NCBI RefSeq assembly: GCF_014530035.1 | Contig: NZ_JACVMX010000008.1 | Span: 1-45,004 of the forward strand | Length of the DNA stretch: 45,004 nt | Origin: Leucobacter sp. cx-328 | GTDB taxonomy: Bacteria; Actinomycetota; Actinomycetes; Actinomycetales; Microbacteriaceae | Direction of reading: 5' to 3' | Shown here: in pieces, positions 7,345-15,280 of the stretch | Layout of the letters: each line of letters opens with the position of its first letter | Numbering within the stretch: position 1 is the stretch's first letter | Notes under the pieces: generated by a model | Seen by the model: the letters and a program-made list of their open reading frames with translations, nothing else | The model's database searches: none | What the model was told of the DNA's origin: nothing | Program-made: the position numbers and the translations under genes

Positions 7345-8751
7345 ATGAATCGACCCCCGCTCGTGCGCGCGACAGATGACCGCATTCTCGCGGGCGTCTG
7401 TGCGGGCCTTGCCGCGCACCTCGCGGTGCCGGTGGCATGGGTGCGGATCGCATTCGCCGTCCTCGCGCTCGCCGCAGGCGCTGGGCCGCTGCTGTACATC
7501 TGGCTGTGGGTGACGGTACCGCCGGCAGGAGCGCTTGAACCGATCGTCCCGTTGCGTCGGGCACTGACTCGGCCCGCTGCGACTGACGTTACGGGGCCGA
7601 CCGCAGGAGCACCTGCGATTGCAGCCCCTGCCGCACCAACTGCGCCGTCTGGTATCCCAGATAGTCAGACGGACGAATCTGGCACCGCACCGGCTCCTGA
7701 GGCTGCGCCCCGTGCCACTCCAGACGCGGTTGCCTCTGCGCCAGCGCCAACACCAGCGCCAACACGCTTCACCCGCTGGCCGGTCGCCGAGCTCCTGCTT
7801 GGTGCCGGATTCCTCATCGCCGGTATCGCACTCGTGCTCGACCGCTCTGGCGTGCGCTTCGACCTGACGTTCATCCTGCCTGCGCTCGCAGTGCTTGTTG
7901 GCGTCGGGCTGACCTGGTGGCAGTTCGCCGATCGCCGCAACCCCGAGCGCAACATGGTTCCCCGCGTGCTCGGGGCATTGGCACTCGTCGCCGCAGGCGT
8001 CTTGATGTTCTTTGTCACCGCTCGAGAACCGAGCGCACTCACCGTCATTGGTGCCGCATTCGCGGTGCTTGCTGGCGTCGCGCTCGCGATTGCGCCGTGG
8101 CTGCTCCGTATGAACCGTGAGCTCGTGGCCGAGCGGTCGGCACGTGCCCGCGAGGAGGAACGCTCCGAAATCGCCGCCCACCTGCATGACTCGGTGCTGC
8201 AGACGCTCGCACTGATCCAGCAGCGATCCGCCCCCGGCAGCGAAGTCGCGCGGATCGCCCGCGGCCAGGAACGCGAACTCCGTGAGTGGCTGTTCCGCGC
8301 TGGGGACGGTGCTGCCGCGCGTGAGCGCGAGCTTGCCGGCGAGGAGCTGCGCGCCCACGCTGCCGCGCTCGAAGCGGAGCACGCGGTGCGATTCGAGGTC
8401 GTCGAAGTAGGTTCGGCAGGCATCGCCCCCGAACCGATCATCGCTGCCGCGCGCGAAGCCATGCTCAACGCAGCCCGCCACGCGGGCGGTGACGTCACGG
8501 TATACCTCGAAGCGACCGCTGACACGATCCGCATAGATATCGCCGATCGCGGTCCCGGTCTTGATCTCTCCAATCTGCCAGATGGCCGCATGGGAGTGCG
8601 CGAATCGATCCTCGGTCGCATGGAGCGCGCCGGTGGCGGGGCGCGGATCGTCCGAGGCCCCAGCGGCGGCACGTCAGTGCGACTGAACATCCCACGGGTG
8701 GCCCCTGCCGCCACAGCCCCAGACTCTCCGGAAGGAACCCCGAATGACTGA
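7345..8751 (+). CDS. PspC-domain sensor histidine kinase
   Basis: This 468-residue protein has an N-terminal PspC domain (about residues 6-58: RATDDRILAGVCAGLAAHL), a Pro/Ala linker, and four or so membrane helices. A dimerisation helix with the phosphate-accepting H281 in AAHLHDSVLQTL (HisKA_3 type) follows, and then an ATPase domain with N-box EAMLNAARHA and G-box DRGPGLDL. It should autophosphorylate and pass phosphate to the regulator whose ATG overlaps its 3' end by 8 nt. The divergent arrangement with the PspC membrane proteins at 5067-7231 suggests a LiaFSR-like envelope stress circuit. That pathway assignment is inferred from domains and context. Confidence 0.88.
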   Translation: MNRPPLVRATDDRILAGVCAGLAAHLAVPVAWVRIAFAVLALAAGAGPLLYIWLWVTVPPAGALEPIVPLRRALTRPAATDVTGPTAGAPAIAAPAAPTAPSGIPDSQTDESGTAPAPEAAPRATPDAVASAPAPTPAPTRFTRWPVAELLLGAGFLIAGIALVLDRSGVRFDLTFILPALAVLVGVGLTWWQFADRRNPERNMVPRVLGALALVAAGVLMFFVTAREPSALTVIGAAFAVLAGVALAIAPWLLRMNRELVAERSARAREEERSEIAAHLHDSVLQTLALIQQRSAPGSEVARIARGQERELREWLFRAGDGAAARERELAGEELRAHAAALEAEHAVRFEVVEVGSAGIAPEPIIAAAREAMLNAARHAGGDVTVYLEATADTIRIDIADRGPGLDLSNLPDGRMGVRESILGRMERAGGGARIVRGPSGGTSVRLNIPRVAPAATAPDSPEGTPND

Positions 8752-9418
8752 GGTGCAGAGTGCGCCAATCCGCGTCGTGATCGTGGATGACCACCAGATT
8801 TTCCGCACCGGGCTGCGCGCTGAGCTCGGCCCGGAGCTCGATGTCGTTGGCGAGGCGGCGACCGTCGACGAGGCTGTTGCGGTGATCGCCGAGACGTTGC
8901 CCGACGTCGTGTTGCTTGACGTGCACTTGCCCGGCGGTGCTGGCGGTGGCGGGGCTGAGGTGCTCCAGCGGATCGCAGGCACTCCGGCCGGCGCCACGGC
9001 TCGTGCACTCGCGCTCAGCGTCTCGGATGCTGCTGATGACGTGGTGACCGTGATCCGCGCGGGTGCTCGTGGGTACCTGACCAAGACGTCATCGGGTGCG
9101 GAAGTTACGGCGGCAGCGGTGCGTGTGCACGGTGGCGATGCGGTCTTCTCGCCGCGCCTGGCCGGGTTCGTGCTCGACGCCTTTGGCGCTGGTGGCGGCG
9201 AGACTGCAGCGGCTGATGATGAGCTCGACCGGCTGTCTGCCCGGGAGCAAGAGGTCATGCGCATGATTGCCCGAGGCTATGCGTACAAGGAGGTGGCGGC
9301 TGAGCTCTTCCTGTCGGTGAAGACGGTGGAAACTCACGTCTCCAATGTGCTGCGCAAGCTGCAGCTGTCGAATCGGCATGAGCTGACTGCCTGGGCGCTG
9401 TCGCGGCGGCTGCTGTAG
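8744..9418 (+). CDS. LuxR/NarL-family response regulator
   Basis: This 224-residue protein has a receiver domain with acidic pair D15-D16 (VDDHQIF), phosphoacceptor D59 (VVLLDVHLPGG) and a conserved lysine in YLTKTSSG. A C-terminal LuxR-type helix-turn-helix follows (LSAREQEVMRMIARG through VKTVETHVSNVLRKL). It is the cognate partner of the overlapping PspC-type kinase. Likely targets include the divergent PspC operon, though no operator could be fixed by eye. Confidence 0.9.
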   Translation: MTEVQSAPIRVVIVDDHQIFRTGLRAELGPELDVVGEAATVDEAVAVIAETLPDVVLLDVHLPGGAGGGGAEVLQRIAGTPAGATARALALSVSDAADDVVTVIRAGARGYLTKTSSGAEVTAAAVRVHGGDAVFSPRLAGFVLDAFGAGGGETAAADDELDRLSAREQEVMRMIARGYAYKEVAAELFLSVKTVETHVSNVLRKLQLSNRHELTAWALSRRLL

Positions 9419-9440
9419 GGGTTTTGGTCTGGCGTCGGTG

Positions 9441-9464
9441 CCGCGACCGCGACCGCGACCGCGA
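9441..9464. repeat. Tandem CCGCGA hexamer, four copies
   Basis: CCGCGA is repeated four times with at most one change immediately before the third copy of the dispersed palindromic repeat. It lies in the gap between the regulator stop and the tRNA-Gly terminator. Confidence 0.7.
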
Positions 9465-9550
9465 TTTGCCGTAGATATGTAATCGGCCGCCAATATGTTG
9501 TTTGAGGCCGATTTCTGCATATTTACGGCAGAAAGCATATTGACGGCAAA
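9465..9550 (+). repeat. Dispersed palindromic repeat, copy 3
   Basis: Begins TTTGCCGTAGATATG and ends CATATTGACGGCAAA, so its termini are imperfect inverted repeats of one another. The first 45 or so bases match copies 1 and 2; the middle differs, replacing the central hairpin with GAGGCCGATT and a TTACGGCAGAAAGC segment. It sits between the convergent regulator gene and tRNA-Gly. The 228-nt gap holds no gene. Confidence 0.75.
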
Positions 9551-9605
9551 TTGGGGCGCTTCGTCGTTGCAACCAGGCATAGCCGCGGCGCTCGCACAAA
9601 CAAAA

Positions 9606-9640
9606 GGTGGTGGGCCCCGCATAAGCGAGGGCCCACCACC
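9606..9640 (-). terminator. Intrinsic terminator of tRNA-Gly
   Basis: GGTGGTGGGCCC at 9606-9617 pairs perfectly with GGGCCCACCACC at 9629-9640. On the minus strand the stem is followed by TTTTGTTTG. It begins 7 nt past the tRNA 3' end. Confidence 0.9.
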
Positions 9641-9646
9641 TGGCAG

Positions 9647-9717
9647 AGGGACCGACGGGAATCGAACCCGCGTTCTCAGCTTGGGAAGCTGATGTCTTAC
9701 CATTAGACGACGATCCC
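9647..9717 (-). tRNA. tRNA-Gly (anticodon CCC)
   Basis: Read on the minus strand, the acceptor arms GGGATCG and CGGTCCC pair across seven positions with one G-U. The D-arm holds the TAATGGTAAG stretch, the anticodon stem TCAGC/GCTGA encloses loop TTCCCAA (anticodon CCC), and the T-arm GCGGGTTCGATTCCCGT is canonical. The CCA tail is not encoded; the discriminator base is T. Confidence 0.93.
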
Positions 9718-9787
9718 AGGCTGCGTTACCGCAACCCTACGAGCGTATCAGAATGGGAACCCGAAGGCGCCCATTCTGGCGCCGTAA

Positions 9788-11044
9788 TTACGAAGCGCAG
9801 ACTGCCTTCTCGGCGATGGCGTTTGCCTGTGCCTCAGCGGTCCAGCTCATTTCGGGTGCAGCGCCGTTTTCAGCGGCGATTGCTGCGAGCTCGAACGCGA
9901 GCGCACGCGCGAAGCTTGCGCCTGCGGTCGAGTTGTTCAGTGCGACTGCGACGGTGAACTTGGTCTCGGGATCCTGGTACGCAGCGCTGATGGTGCCAGA
10001 AAGCTTGCCTGCATGACCGAGCAGCGGGCCGACCTTCTCGACGCCGAAGCCCCACTCAGCGCCGCCTTCTTCGACTTCACCCGTGGGGTTGCCGTCCTTG
10101 TCGCGCTCGGGGTTCGACGCAGATTCGGTCGTGGTGGTGATGCTTGCCTGCTTCGGTCCGCCGAAGGTGCCCGCGAAGTATGCGTCGTAGAAGCGCTTCA
10201 TGTCAGTGACGGTCGTGACAGCCGAGCCAGGGCCCGAAATCATCGTGGTGCTCACGCCTGAGAGCGTGATGTCTTCAGCATCACAGACGGCATTGCCGTC
10301 CTTCGTCGGGTACGCGAGCGGGGTGAGGCCGCCTTCGCCGAGGCTGGTCTCAGTTGTTTCAGGGATGTACGACGAGCGCATCTCGGCAACCTCGAAGAGC
10401 TCGTCCTGGTACAGGTTCTGCGGCGATACCGCTGCCTGAATGCGCAGTGCGCGATGCAGAAGGAGCGCGTTGCCGTCTGACTCGTGGAAGTCGAGACCGG
10501 GCCACGAGAGCGGTGAGCGTGCGAACGTGTTCGCAAGCAGCTCCTGCTCAGCAAAGACGCGCTCGGGCGTCTGCATGTTGGCGCTCTCGAAGCCCTTCTT
10601 GTAATCTGCAAGGCCAGAACGCTGGGTGCAGAGCTGCTCGAAGGTGATGTCGTCGAGGTGCGCTTGGCGCGTGAGTACGTCTGAGACCGGCTGGTTGAGC
10701 TTCAGCTCACCTGCCGTGACCTTCTCGAGCAGAATCGCGCACGCAAACGGAGTTGCGGTCTGAGCAGCGTTGAACTGCGAGCCTGCGTCGATGCCCTCGC
10801 CGAAGCCCTGGACGTACTCGCCCTCTGACGTCCAGACGCCGACGACGGCCTGCGTCGATCCGCTCTTCTCGAGCGCGTTCTGCACCGCGGTCTCGAAGCT
10901 CCCTGCGAGGCCTTCACTTACGGTGCTGGAGTTTGAATCGTTGCCGGCCTGGCCAGCACCGCTGCATGCGGTGAGGCTGAGGGCGACGACAGCGAGAGCA
11001 CCCACTGTGGCGACGCGAGTGCGTCGGGCAAAGCTTGCGAACAC
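9788..11044 (-). CDS. Serine-hydrolase (beta-lactamase fold) lipoprotein, probably inactive
   Basis: This protein of about 418 residues has a lipoprotein signal (FARRTRV, hydrophobic core, lipobox LTAC) followed by a class C beta-lactamase/D-alanyl carboxypeptidase-like fold. Family landmarks are visible: QRSGLADY in place of the usual THTSGLPDY, and LLGHAGKLSG for the HxG motif. The nucleophile motif SxxK is replaced by TATPFACAIL and the YxN site by HESDGN, so the usual Ser and Lys are missing. It may bind peptidoglycan without cutting it. A GTG at 11044 gives a compact signal peptide; a TTG at 11056 is an alternative start. It is divergent from the heme oxygenase gene. Confidence 0.75.
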   Translation of the reverse strand: MFASFARRTRVATVGALAVVALSLTACSGAGQAGNDSNSSTVSEGLAGSFETAVQNALEKSGSTQAVVGVWTSEGEYVQGFGEGIDAGSQFNAAQTATPFACAILLEKVTAGELKLNQPVSDVLTRQAHLDDITFEQLCTQRSGLADYKKGFESANMQTPERVFAEQELLANTFARSPLSWPGLDFHESDGNALLLHRALRIQAAVSPQNLYQDELFEVAEMRSSYIPETTETSLGEGGLTPLAYPTKDGNAVCDAEDITLSGVSTTMISGPGSAVTTVTDMKRFYDAYFAGTFGGPKQASITTTTESASNPERDKDGNPTGEVEEGGAEWGFGVEKVGPLLGHAGKLSGTISAAYQDPETKFTVAVALNNSTAGASFARALAFELAAIAAENGAAPEMSWTAEAQANAIAEKAVCAS

Positions 11045-11152
11045 GAAAACCGCCAATCCTGCTTACTGGTTGCGCGAGGCAAAGTCGAGGAAAGTCTACT
11101 CTGTGGTACCAGCGGTAACCCGTGAAAATGGCCTCTTTCACCAAGTCGTTAA

Positions 11153-11158
11153 TAGAAT
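11153..11158 (+). promoter_or_regulatory. Candidate -10 box (TAGAAT) for a leaderless heme oxygenase mRNA
   Basis: TAGAAT is followed after 6 nt by the second codon of a GTG-GTG pair (11165). No Shine-Dalgarno sequence is visible. Confidence 0.55.
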
Positions 11159-11164
11159 GGTGTG

Positions 11165-12265
11165 GTGAAGAACTTTGATGCCGCCGTTATTGACGCAGTG
11201 CTCGCCCACATGAATGACGACCACAACGATGACAACTTGCTCATCGCACGCGCAAATGGTTATCCCGATGCGACTGCCAGCGTCATGGCAGACCTGAACC
11301 AGGATGCCGGTGTTTGGCGCGCCGAGGGCCCCGAGGGCACTCGTGAGATCACTGTTGCCTGGCCGAGTGCTCCGCTGACTGAGCGCCCGCAGATCCGCCG
11401 CGATGTTGTGCTGGTGTACCAGGCGGCATGCAAGACGCTCGGCGTTCCCGCTCGTGAAGAGCACAAGCCTGCAGCCGATGCCAACCCGCATGGCGAGCAC
11501 GGCGGCCACGGCCACGGCGGCCATGGCGCAAGCCCCCACGGCCACGGCGGCAACCCGCACGCGCATGGCGGCAACCCGCACGCGGCTGCAGCTGAGCACA
11601 CCGGCCCGAAGCCGTTCTCGCAGGTTATCCGCGAGAGCTCGTGGGGCGACCACTCAGACAGCGAGGGTGCGACCTTCATGGAAGACATCATGCGCGGTGT
11701 CGCCACGAAGCAGGACTACATTGACCTCGTCATCCAGCACTACTTCATGTATGTAGCGCTCGAGGCGGCTGCGACTCAGCTCGCAACCCGTGATGACGCA
11801 GAGCTGCTGCACCCCGCAGCGCTCGTTCGTCTTCCCGCTCTTGAGGAAGACCTTGAGTTCCTCGTTGGTGCTGACTGGCGTGAGCAGATCGCGGCAGTGC
11901 CTGCGACCGCTGCATATGCGGCTCGCATCACCGAAATCGGCGAAGAGGGCTGGGCTGCTGGCGTTATCGCGCACCACTACACGCGCTACCTCGGTGACCT
12001 GTCGGGTGGCCAGATGATCGCGAAGCGTGTCGCGAAGCAGCACGGCTTCGATGATGGACGTGGCATCTCGTTCTACAACTTTGCTGAGCTCGGCGATCTT
12101 GCTGAGTTCAAGACCAACTACCGCACGGTGCTTGATTCGCTGGGTGACACCCTCGATGAGGCCGAGCAGAAGCGCATGTGCGACGAGGTGCGCCAGGCGT
12201 ACGCGTTCAACACACAGGTCTTCATCGATCTGGGCAAGCAGAAGGCTGCCCGCGCAGCAAACTGA
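11165..12265 (+). CDS. DUF2470-heme oxygenase fusion with His-rich linker
   Basis: This 366-residue protein has three parts. Residues 1-100 form a DUF2470/HugZ-like domain (AHMNDDHNDDNLLIARANG). Residues 105-145 are a histidine/glycine-rich linker with repeated HGGNPH units. Residues 150-360 are a biliverdin-producing heme oxygenase with proximal His in WGDHSDSEGATFM and the distal-helix signature YLGDLSGGQMIAKR. It should degrade heme to biliverdin, CO and iron for iron supply; the linker may bind metal or heme. Two GTG codons are adjacent; the second (11165) is 6 nt after TAGAAT and is preferred, though 11162 is possible. The FUSC gene follows after 19 nt. Confidence 0.88.
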   Translation: MKNFDAAVIDAVLAHMNDDHNDDNLLIARANGYPDATASVMADLNQDAGVWRAEGPEGTREITVAWPSAPLTERPQIRRDVVLVYQAACKTLGVPAREEHKPAADANPHGEHGGHGHGGHGASPHGHGGNPHAHGGNPHAAAAEHTGPKPFSQVIRESSWGDHSDSEGATFMEDIMRGVATKQDYIDLVIQHYFMYVALEAAATQLATRDDAELLHPAALVRLPALEEDLEFLVGADWREQIAAVPATAAYAARITEIGEEGWAAGVIAHHYTRYLGDLSGGQMIAKRVAKQHGFDDGRGISFYNFAELGDLAEFKTNYRTVLDSLGDTLDEAEQKRMCDEVRQAYAFNTQVFIDLGKQKAARAAN

Positions 12266-12284
12266 GCAGGCTGAAGGGGATCGC

Positions 12285-13364
12285 GTGAGCCGCAAGGGAA
12301 GCCTAGGCCAAGCGTTCTCCGAAGCAATCCGGAGCCTGTGGGCGATGCCAGCTGGTCCCGGTCCGCGTCACTGGATCGCGCTGCGAGCGGCCGCTTCTAT
12401 GGGCGTTCCGCTCGCGATCGGCACGCTGCTTGGCGAACCCGGAATCGGCCTGCAGGTTGGCACCGGCGCGTTCACCGCGCTGTTCTTCGCTGGCCTTCCC
12501 GCTGCGGAACGTGCGCGTGTGCTGCCGCTCGTTGGCGCGATGCTGTTTGGCTGCGCTGCCCTCGGTGGGTGGCTCGCGCACTGGCCACTGGCAGCCGCGA
12601 TCGGCCTGGTTATCGCCGCGATTGTGTCGAGCGCGGTCACGTATGGCCTGCGCTTCGGCCCGCCTGGTCCGGTGTTCTTCGTGCTTATGTACGGGCTTGC
12701 CGGGACGATCGCTGGGCCGAAGAGTTCGGTGTCGCTTGGTTCATTCTTGCTGGCACTGGCTGTTGGCATCGTCTTTGCCTACCTGATCGCGCTGCTGCCG
12801 CTGTTGCGTCGTGCAGAACGTGAGCGCCCGGCACGACCGTTCCGCGAGATCATTCCGCGGATCTGGTTTGGTCGCGGCGAGCAGGAACTCCTATTGCGTG
12901 TGGCGATCGTGGCCGTTATCGGCACGATCGTGAGCGAGCTGTGGATCGAACCGTCGCGCGCGTACTGGACGGTCTCGTCTGGTGTCGCGGTCATTGGTTT
13001 GAGCACGGTGCGTAGGCACTCGCTCGGCCGCGGCCTGCATCGCTCACTCGGCACGATTCTCGGCGCCGCACTGTTCATACTCATCGCACCGCTCGGTGAA
13101 AACCCGTGGATGTTTGTGGCGATCATCGCGTTCTTCCAGTTCGCGATTGAGATTGTCGTCGTGCGAAACTACGCGTTTGCGCTTGTGTTCATCACGCCGC
13201 TCGTGCTGTTCATCTCGTCGGCTGCTTCTGGCGCCGGCATGGAGTTTACTGCGGAGGTGCGTGTGATCGACACCCTCGTGGGGGCGACGCTCGCGATCTT
13301 GACCTCGTTCATCCACGCGCCTGGACCGCGCACGGCCACTGGCACACTCAAGGTGGTTTCGTAG
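12285..13364 (+). CDS. FUSC-type aromatic-acid exporter-like membrane protein
   Basis: This 359-residue protein has two hydrophobic halves, each with about four to five helices, separated by a cytoplasmic stretch rich in Arg (RRAERERPARPFREIIPR). The second half carries the FUSC-like YWTVSSGVAVIGLSTVRRHSLGRGLHRSLGTILGA pattern, seen here in pieces around residue 230-265. The family exports aromatic or other small acids; the substrate is not readable. The GTG start has GAAGGGGA upstream and the gene probably forms an operon with the heme oxygenase. Its last 196 nt are overlapped on the other strand by the histidine kinase at 13169-14425. Confidence 0.75.
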   Translation: MSRKGSLGQAFSEAIRSLWAMPAGPGPRHWIALRAAASMGVPLAIGTLLGEPGIGLQVGTGAFTALFFAGLPAAERARVLPLVGAMLFGCAALGGWLAHWPLAAAIGLVIAAIVSSAVTYGLRFGPPGPVFFVLMYGLAGTIAGPKSSVSLGSFLLALAVGIVFAYLIALLPLLRRAERERPARPFREIIPRIWFGRGEQELLLRVAIVAVIGTIVSELWIEPSRAYWTVSSGVAVIGLSTVRRHSLGRGLHRSLGTILGAALFILIAPLGENPWMFVAIIAFFQFAIEIVVVRNYAFALVFITPLVLFISSAASGAGMEFTAEVRVIDTLVGATLAILTSFIHAPGPRTATGTLKVVS

Positions 13365-14425
13365 CCGCCGTCTGGGGCGTGGCCGGAGGCCACTGATCCG
13401 CCAAGAATATGGGCGCGCTCACTCAGGCCGACGAGGCCGAGTCCTGAGCCAGGCAGCCCGAGCCCTGGCATCTGCGGCGCGGAATTGCTCACGCGCACCT
13501 CAAGTACCCCCTCGACAACTTGCCCGCGTACGCTGACTGCGGTGCCGGGAGCATGCTTGCGCGCATTCGTGAGCGCCTCTTGAATGGTGCGGTAGATCGC
13601 GCGCTGCACCGGTGCACTGAGTGAATCTGGCAGATCGAGCTCCACCGTTACCTCGAGTCCGGAGGCCTCGGTGAGCGCGGCGACATCTGACAGGCAGGGC
13701 TGTGGCGCAGTTTGGGGCGCGGATCGATCGCCAGATCGCAGCACCGTGAGCATCGTCCTGAGCTCTTCGAGCGTGGTCACGCAGAGCTGGCGGATCGTGC
13801 GGGCACCCGTGCGTGACTCCTCGTCGCGGGCTCGCACCTGAAGCGCACCGGCTTGCACGGCCATGAGACTGACCTGGTGTGAGACGACGTCGTGCATTTC
13901 GCGGGCAAGGAGTTCGCGCTCGTGTCGCACCGCCTCGGCCGCAGCGCGTTCGCGCTGGGCAGCGTGCGCTTCGCCGAGTTCCGCGAGGCTGTCGACGAGC
14001 TGGCAGCGGGTGGCGACGAGCACGCCGACGGCTGCAGGAGCGAGGGCGAACATCGCTGCGGTCGTGAGCATACCTACGGGGTGTTGGGGAATCTCTGCAC
14101 CGGCAGCTCCAGCGACGTGCGCCACGAACATGGTCGAGATGGCGCCACCGAGCACCATGCGGTGCGGCCGCTGTACGGCGAGCGAGTAGAGCGCGATGAC
14201 GGCGGCGATCGAGGCGCAACCGAACACGAGGCCGGGAAGCGCGAGTAAGACGGCCGCCCATGGCGCGCACCGTCTGAGTATCAGCCCAGCCGCGGCAACG
14301 AACGAGAAGATGGTGCTCAGAAGCCCCGAATCAAACAGGGTAATCGCGGCCTCCGCCGAGGCGGCCACGAGCAGCGCGGCTTCGACCGTCCAGCGCGGGA
14401 GTGTCGCGGGAGCGAGCGTCTTCAT
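13169..14425 (-). CDS. Sensor histidine kinase (HisKA_3 type) with antisense-overlapping tail
   Basis: This 418-residue protein has five or so N-terminal membrane helices (1-140) and a coiled region. H178 lies in LLAREMHDVVSHQVSLM, followed by an ATPase domain with N-box IYRTIQEALTNARKHA and G-box GSGLGLVGLSERA. The kinase core ends near residue 365; the last 53 residues resemble no kinase region and are read antisense through the 3' end of the FUSC gene, an overlap of 196 nt. Its ATG overlaps the stop of the response regulator in an ATGA, so the two are coupled. The signal is unknown. Confidence 0.87.
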   Translation of the reverse strand: MKTLAPATLPRWTVEAALLVAASAEAAITLFDSGLLSTIFSFVAAAGLILRRCAPWAAVLLALPGLVFGCASIAAVIALYSLAVQRPHRMVLGGAISTMFVAHVAGAAGAEIPQHPVGMLTTAAMFALAPAAVGVLVATRCQLVDSLAELGEAHAAQRERAAAEAVRHERELLAREMHDVVSHQVSLMAVQAGALQVRARDEESRTGARTIRQLCVTTLEELRTMLTVLRSGDRSAPQTAPQPCLSDVAALTEASGLEVTVELDLPDSLSAPVQRAIYRTIQEALTNARKHAPGTAVSVRGQVVEGVLEVRVSNSAPQMPGLGLPGSGLGLVGLSERAHILGGSVASGHAPDGGYETTLSVPVAVRGPGAWMNEVKIASVAPTRVSITRTSAVNSMPAPEAADEMNSTSGVMNTSANA

Positions 14426-15120
14426 CGTGTGACCTCCGTGCGGAGGAGCCCGGCACGCTCGGCCAGCAGCGCGGCGGGCACGCGGCCAGAAACAGATAAC
14501 TTCGCGAGGATCGCGGAGACGTGGTCCTTCACCGTACCGACACTGAGCAAGAGTGCGCGGGAGATCTCGGTGTTTGAGTCGCCCTGTGCAACGCGGACAA
14601 GCACCTCGCGCTCTCGCTCGGTGAGCTGCGCGATCCGCGCCACTGCATCGTGATCGGTCCCGCCAGCGCGCACTGCCTCGCGCATGCGCTGCGCGGGGAG
14701 GGGAGCGAGCACAACACCACCGCTCGCGGCCGTCCGGACATACTGCGGCAACAGCTCGGGATCGGTGTCTTTCAGGAGGTATCCGGCCGCGCCAAGGTCG
14801 AGCGCGGTGCGGACGTAATCGTCCATGTCAAAGGTGGTGAGCATGACGATGTGGGGCGGATCGGGCAGCGCCGTCAGCTCCCGCAAGACAGTGAGCCCGT
14901 CGACCTGGGGCATGCGAATGTCGAGCAGCACAACCTGTGGGCAACGCTCCCGCACGAGGGCGAGGGCTTCTGTGCCGTCACCTGATCCGACAACGGTGAG
15001 GCCGGGTGCCGCCTCAAGAATGAGCGTGAGTCCCTGCCGCACGAGTGCCTCATCGTCGATGATGGCGACGGCGATGGCGATGGCAGCGGTGACGCTGGAC
15101 GCGGGGAGCTGATCTGACAT
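14422..15120 (-). CDS. LuxR/NarL-family response regulator
   Basis: This 232-residue protein has a receiver domain with D22-D23 and phosphoacceptor D67 (VVLLDIRMPQVDG), a conserved lysine in YLLKDTDPE, and a LuxR helix-turn-helix (LTEREREVLVRVAQG through VGTVKDHVSAILAKL). It is the first gene of a regulator-kinase operon. The ATG at 15120 lacks a Shine-Dalgarno sequence; TAGCAT lies exactly 6 nt upstream, so the mRNA is probably leaderless. The N-terminal AIAIAVAI stretch is encoded by a short GCGATG-type DNA repeat. It is divergent from DoxX, a possible target. Confidence 0.9.
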   Translation of the reverse strand: MSDQLPASSVTAAIAIAVAIIDDEALVRQGLTLILEAAPGLTVVGSGDGTEALALVRERCPQVVLLDIRMPQVDGLTVLRELTALPDPPHIVMLTTFDMDDYVRTALDLGAAGYLLKDTDPELLPQYVRTAASGGVVLAPLPAQRMREAVRAGGTDHDAVARIAQLTEREREVLVRVAQGDSNTEISRALLLSVGTVKDHVSAILAKLSVSGRVPAALLAERAGLLRTEVTR

Positions 15121-15126
15121 ACGGCA

Positions 15127-15132
15127 ATGCTA
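15127..15132 (-). promoter_or_regulatory. Candidate -10 box (TAGCAT) for a leaderless regulator mRNA
   Basis: On the minus strand TAGCAT is followed by 6 nt and then the ATG at 15120, with no ribosome binding site. Confidence 0.55.
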
Positions 15133-15280
15133 GGTTGCGCTGATCCGAACCTCGCTGGGTATGCGCCGGGTTCAGCCGGTTGACGTCGTGTTTCAGCCAG
15201 GTGGGGGATACCGGCTCGCCGGAACGAACGCCAACACTAGATTTGGGCGCGACATCCGCGCTCACAGTGAAGGAGATCTC

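Noticed and set aside
7228..8481. Long open frame antisense to the PspC-type kinase
   Set aside because: Composition is Arg/Cys/His-rich and it lies entirely within a gene with clear kinase motifs.
9465..9550. CRISPR array at the palindromic repeats
   Set aside because: Only isolated copies separated by genes; no regular spacing and no cas genes.
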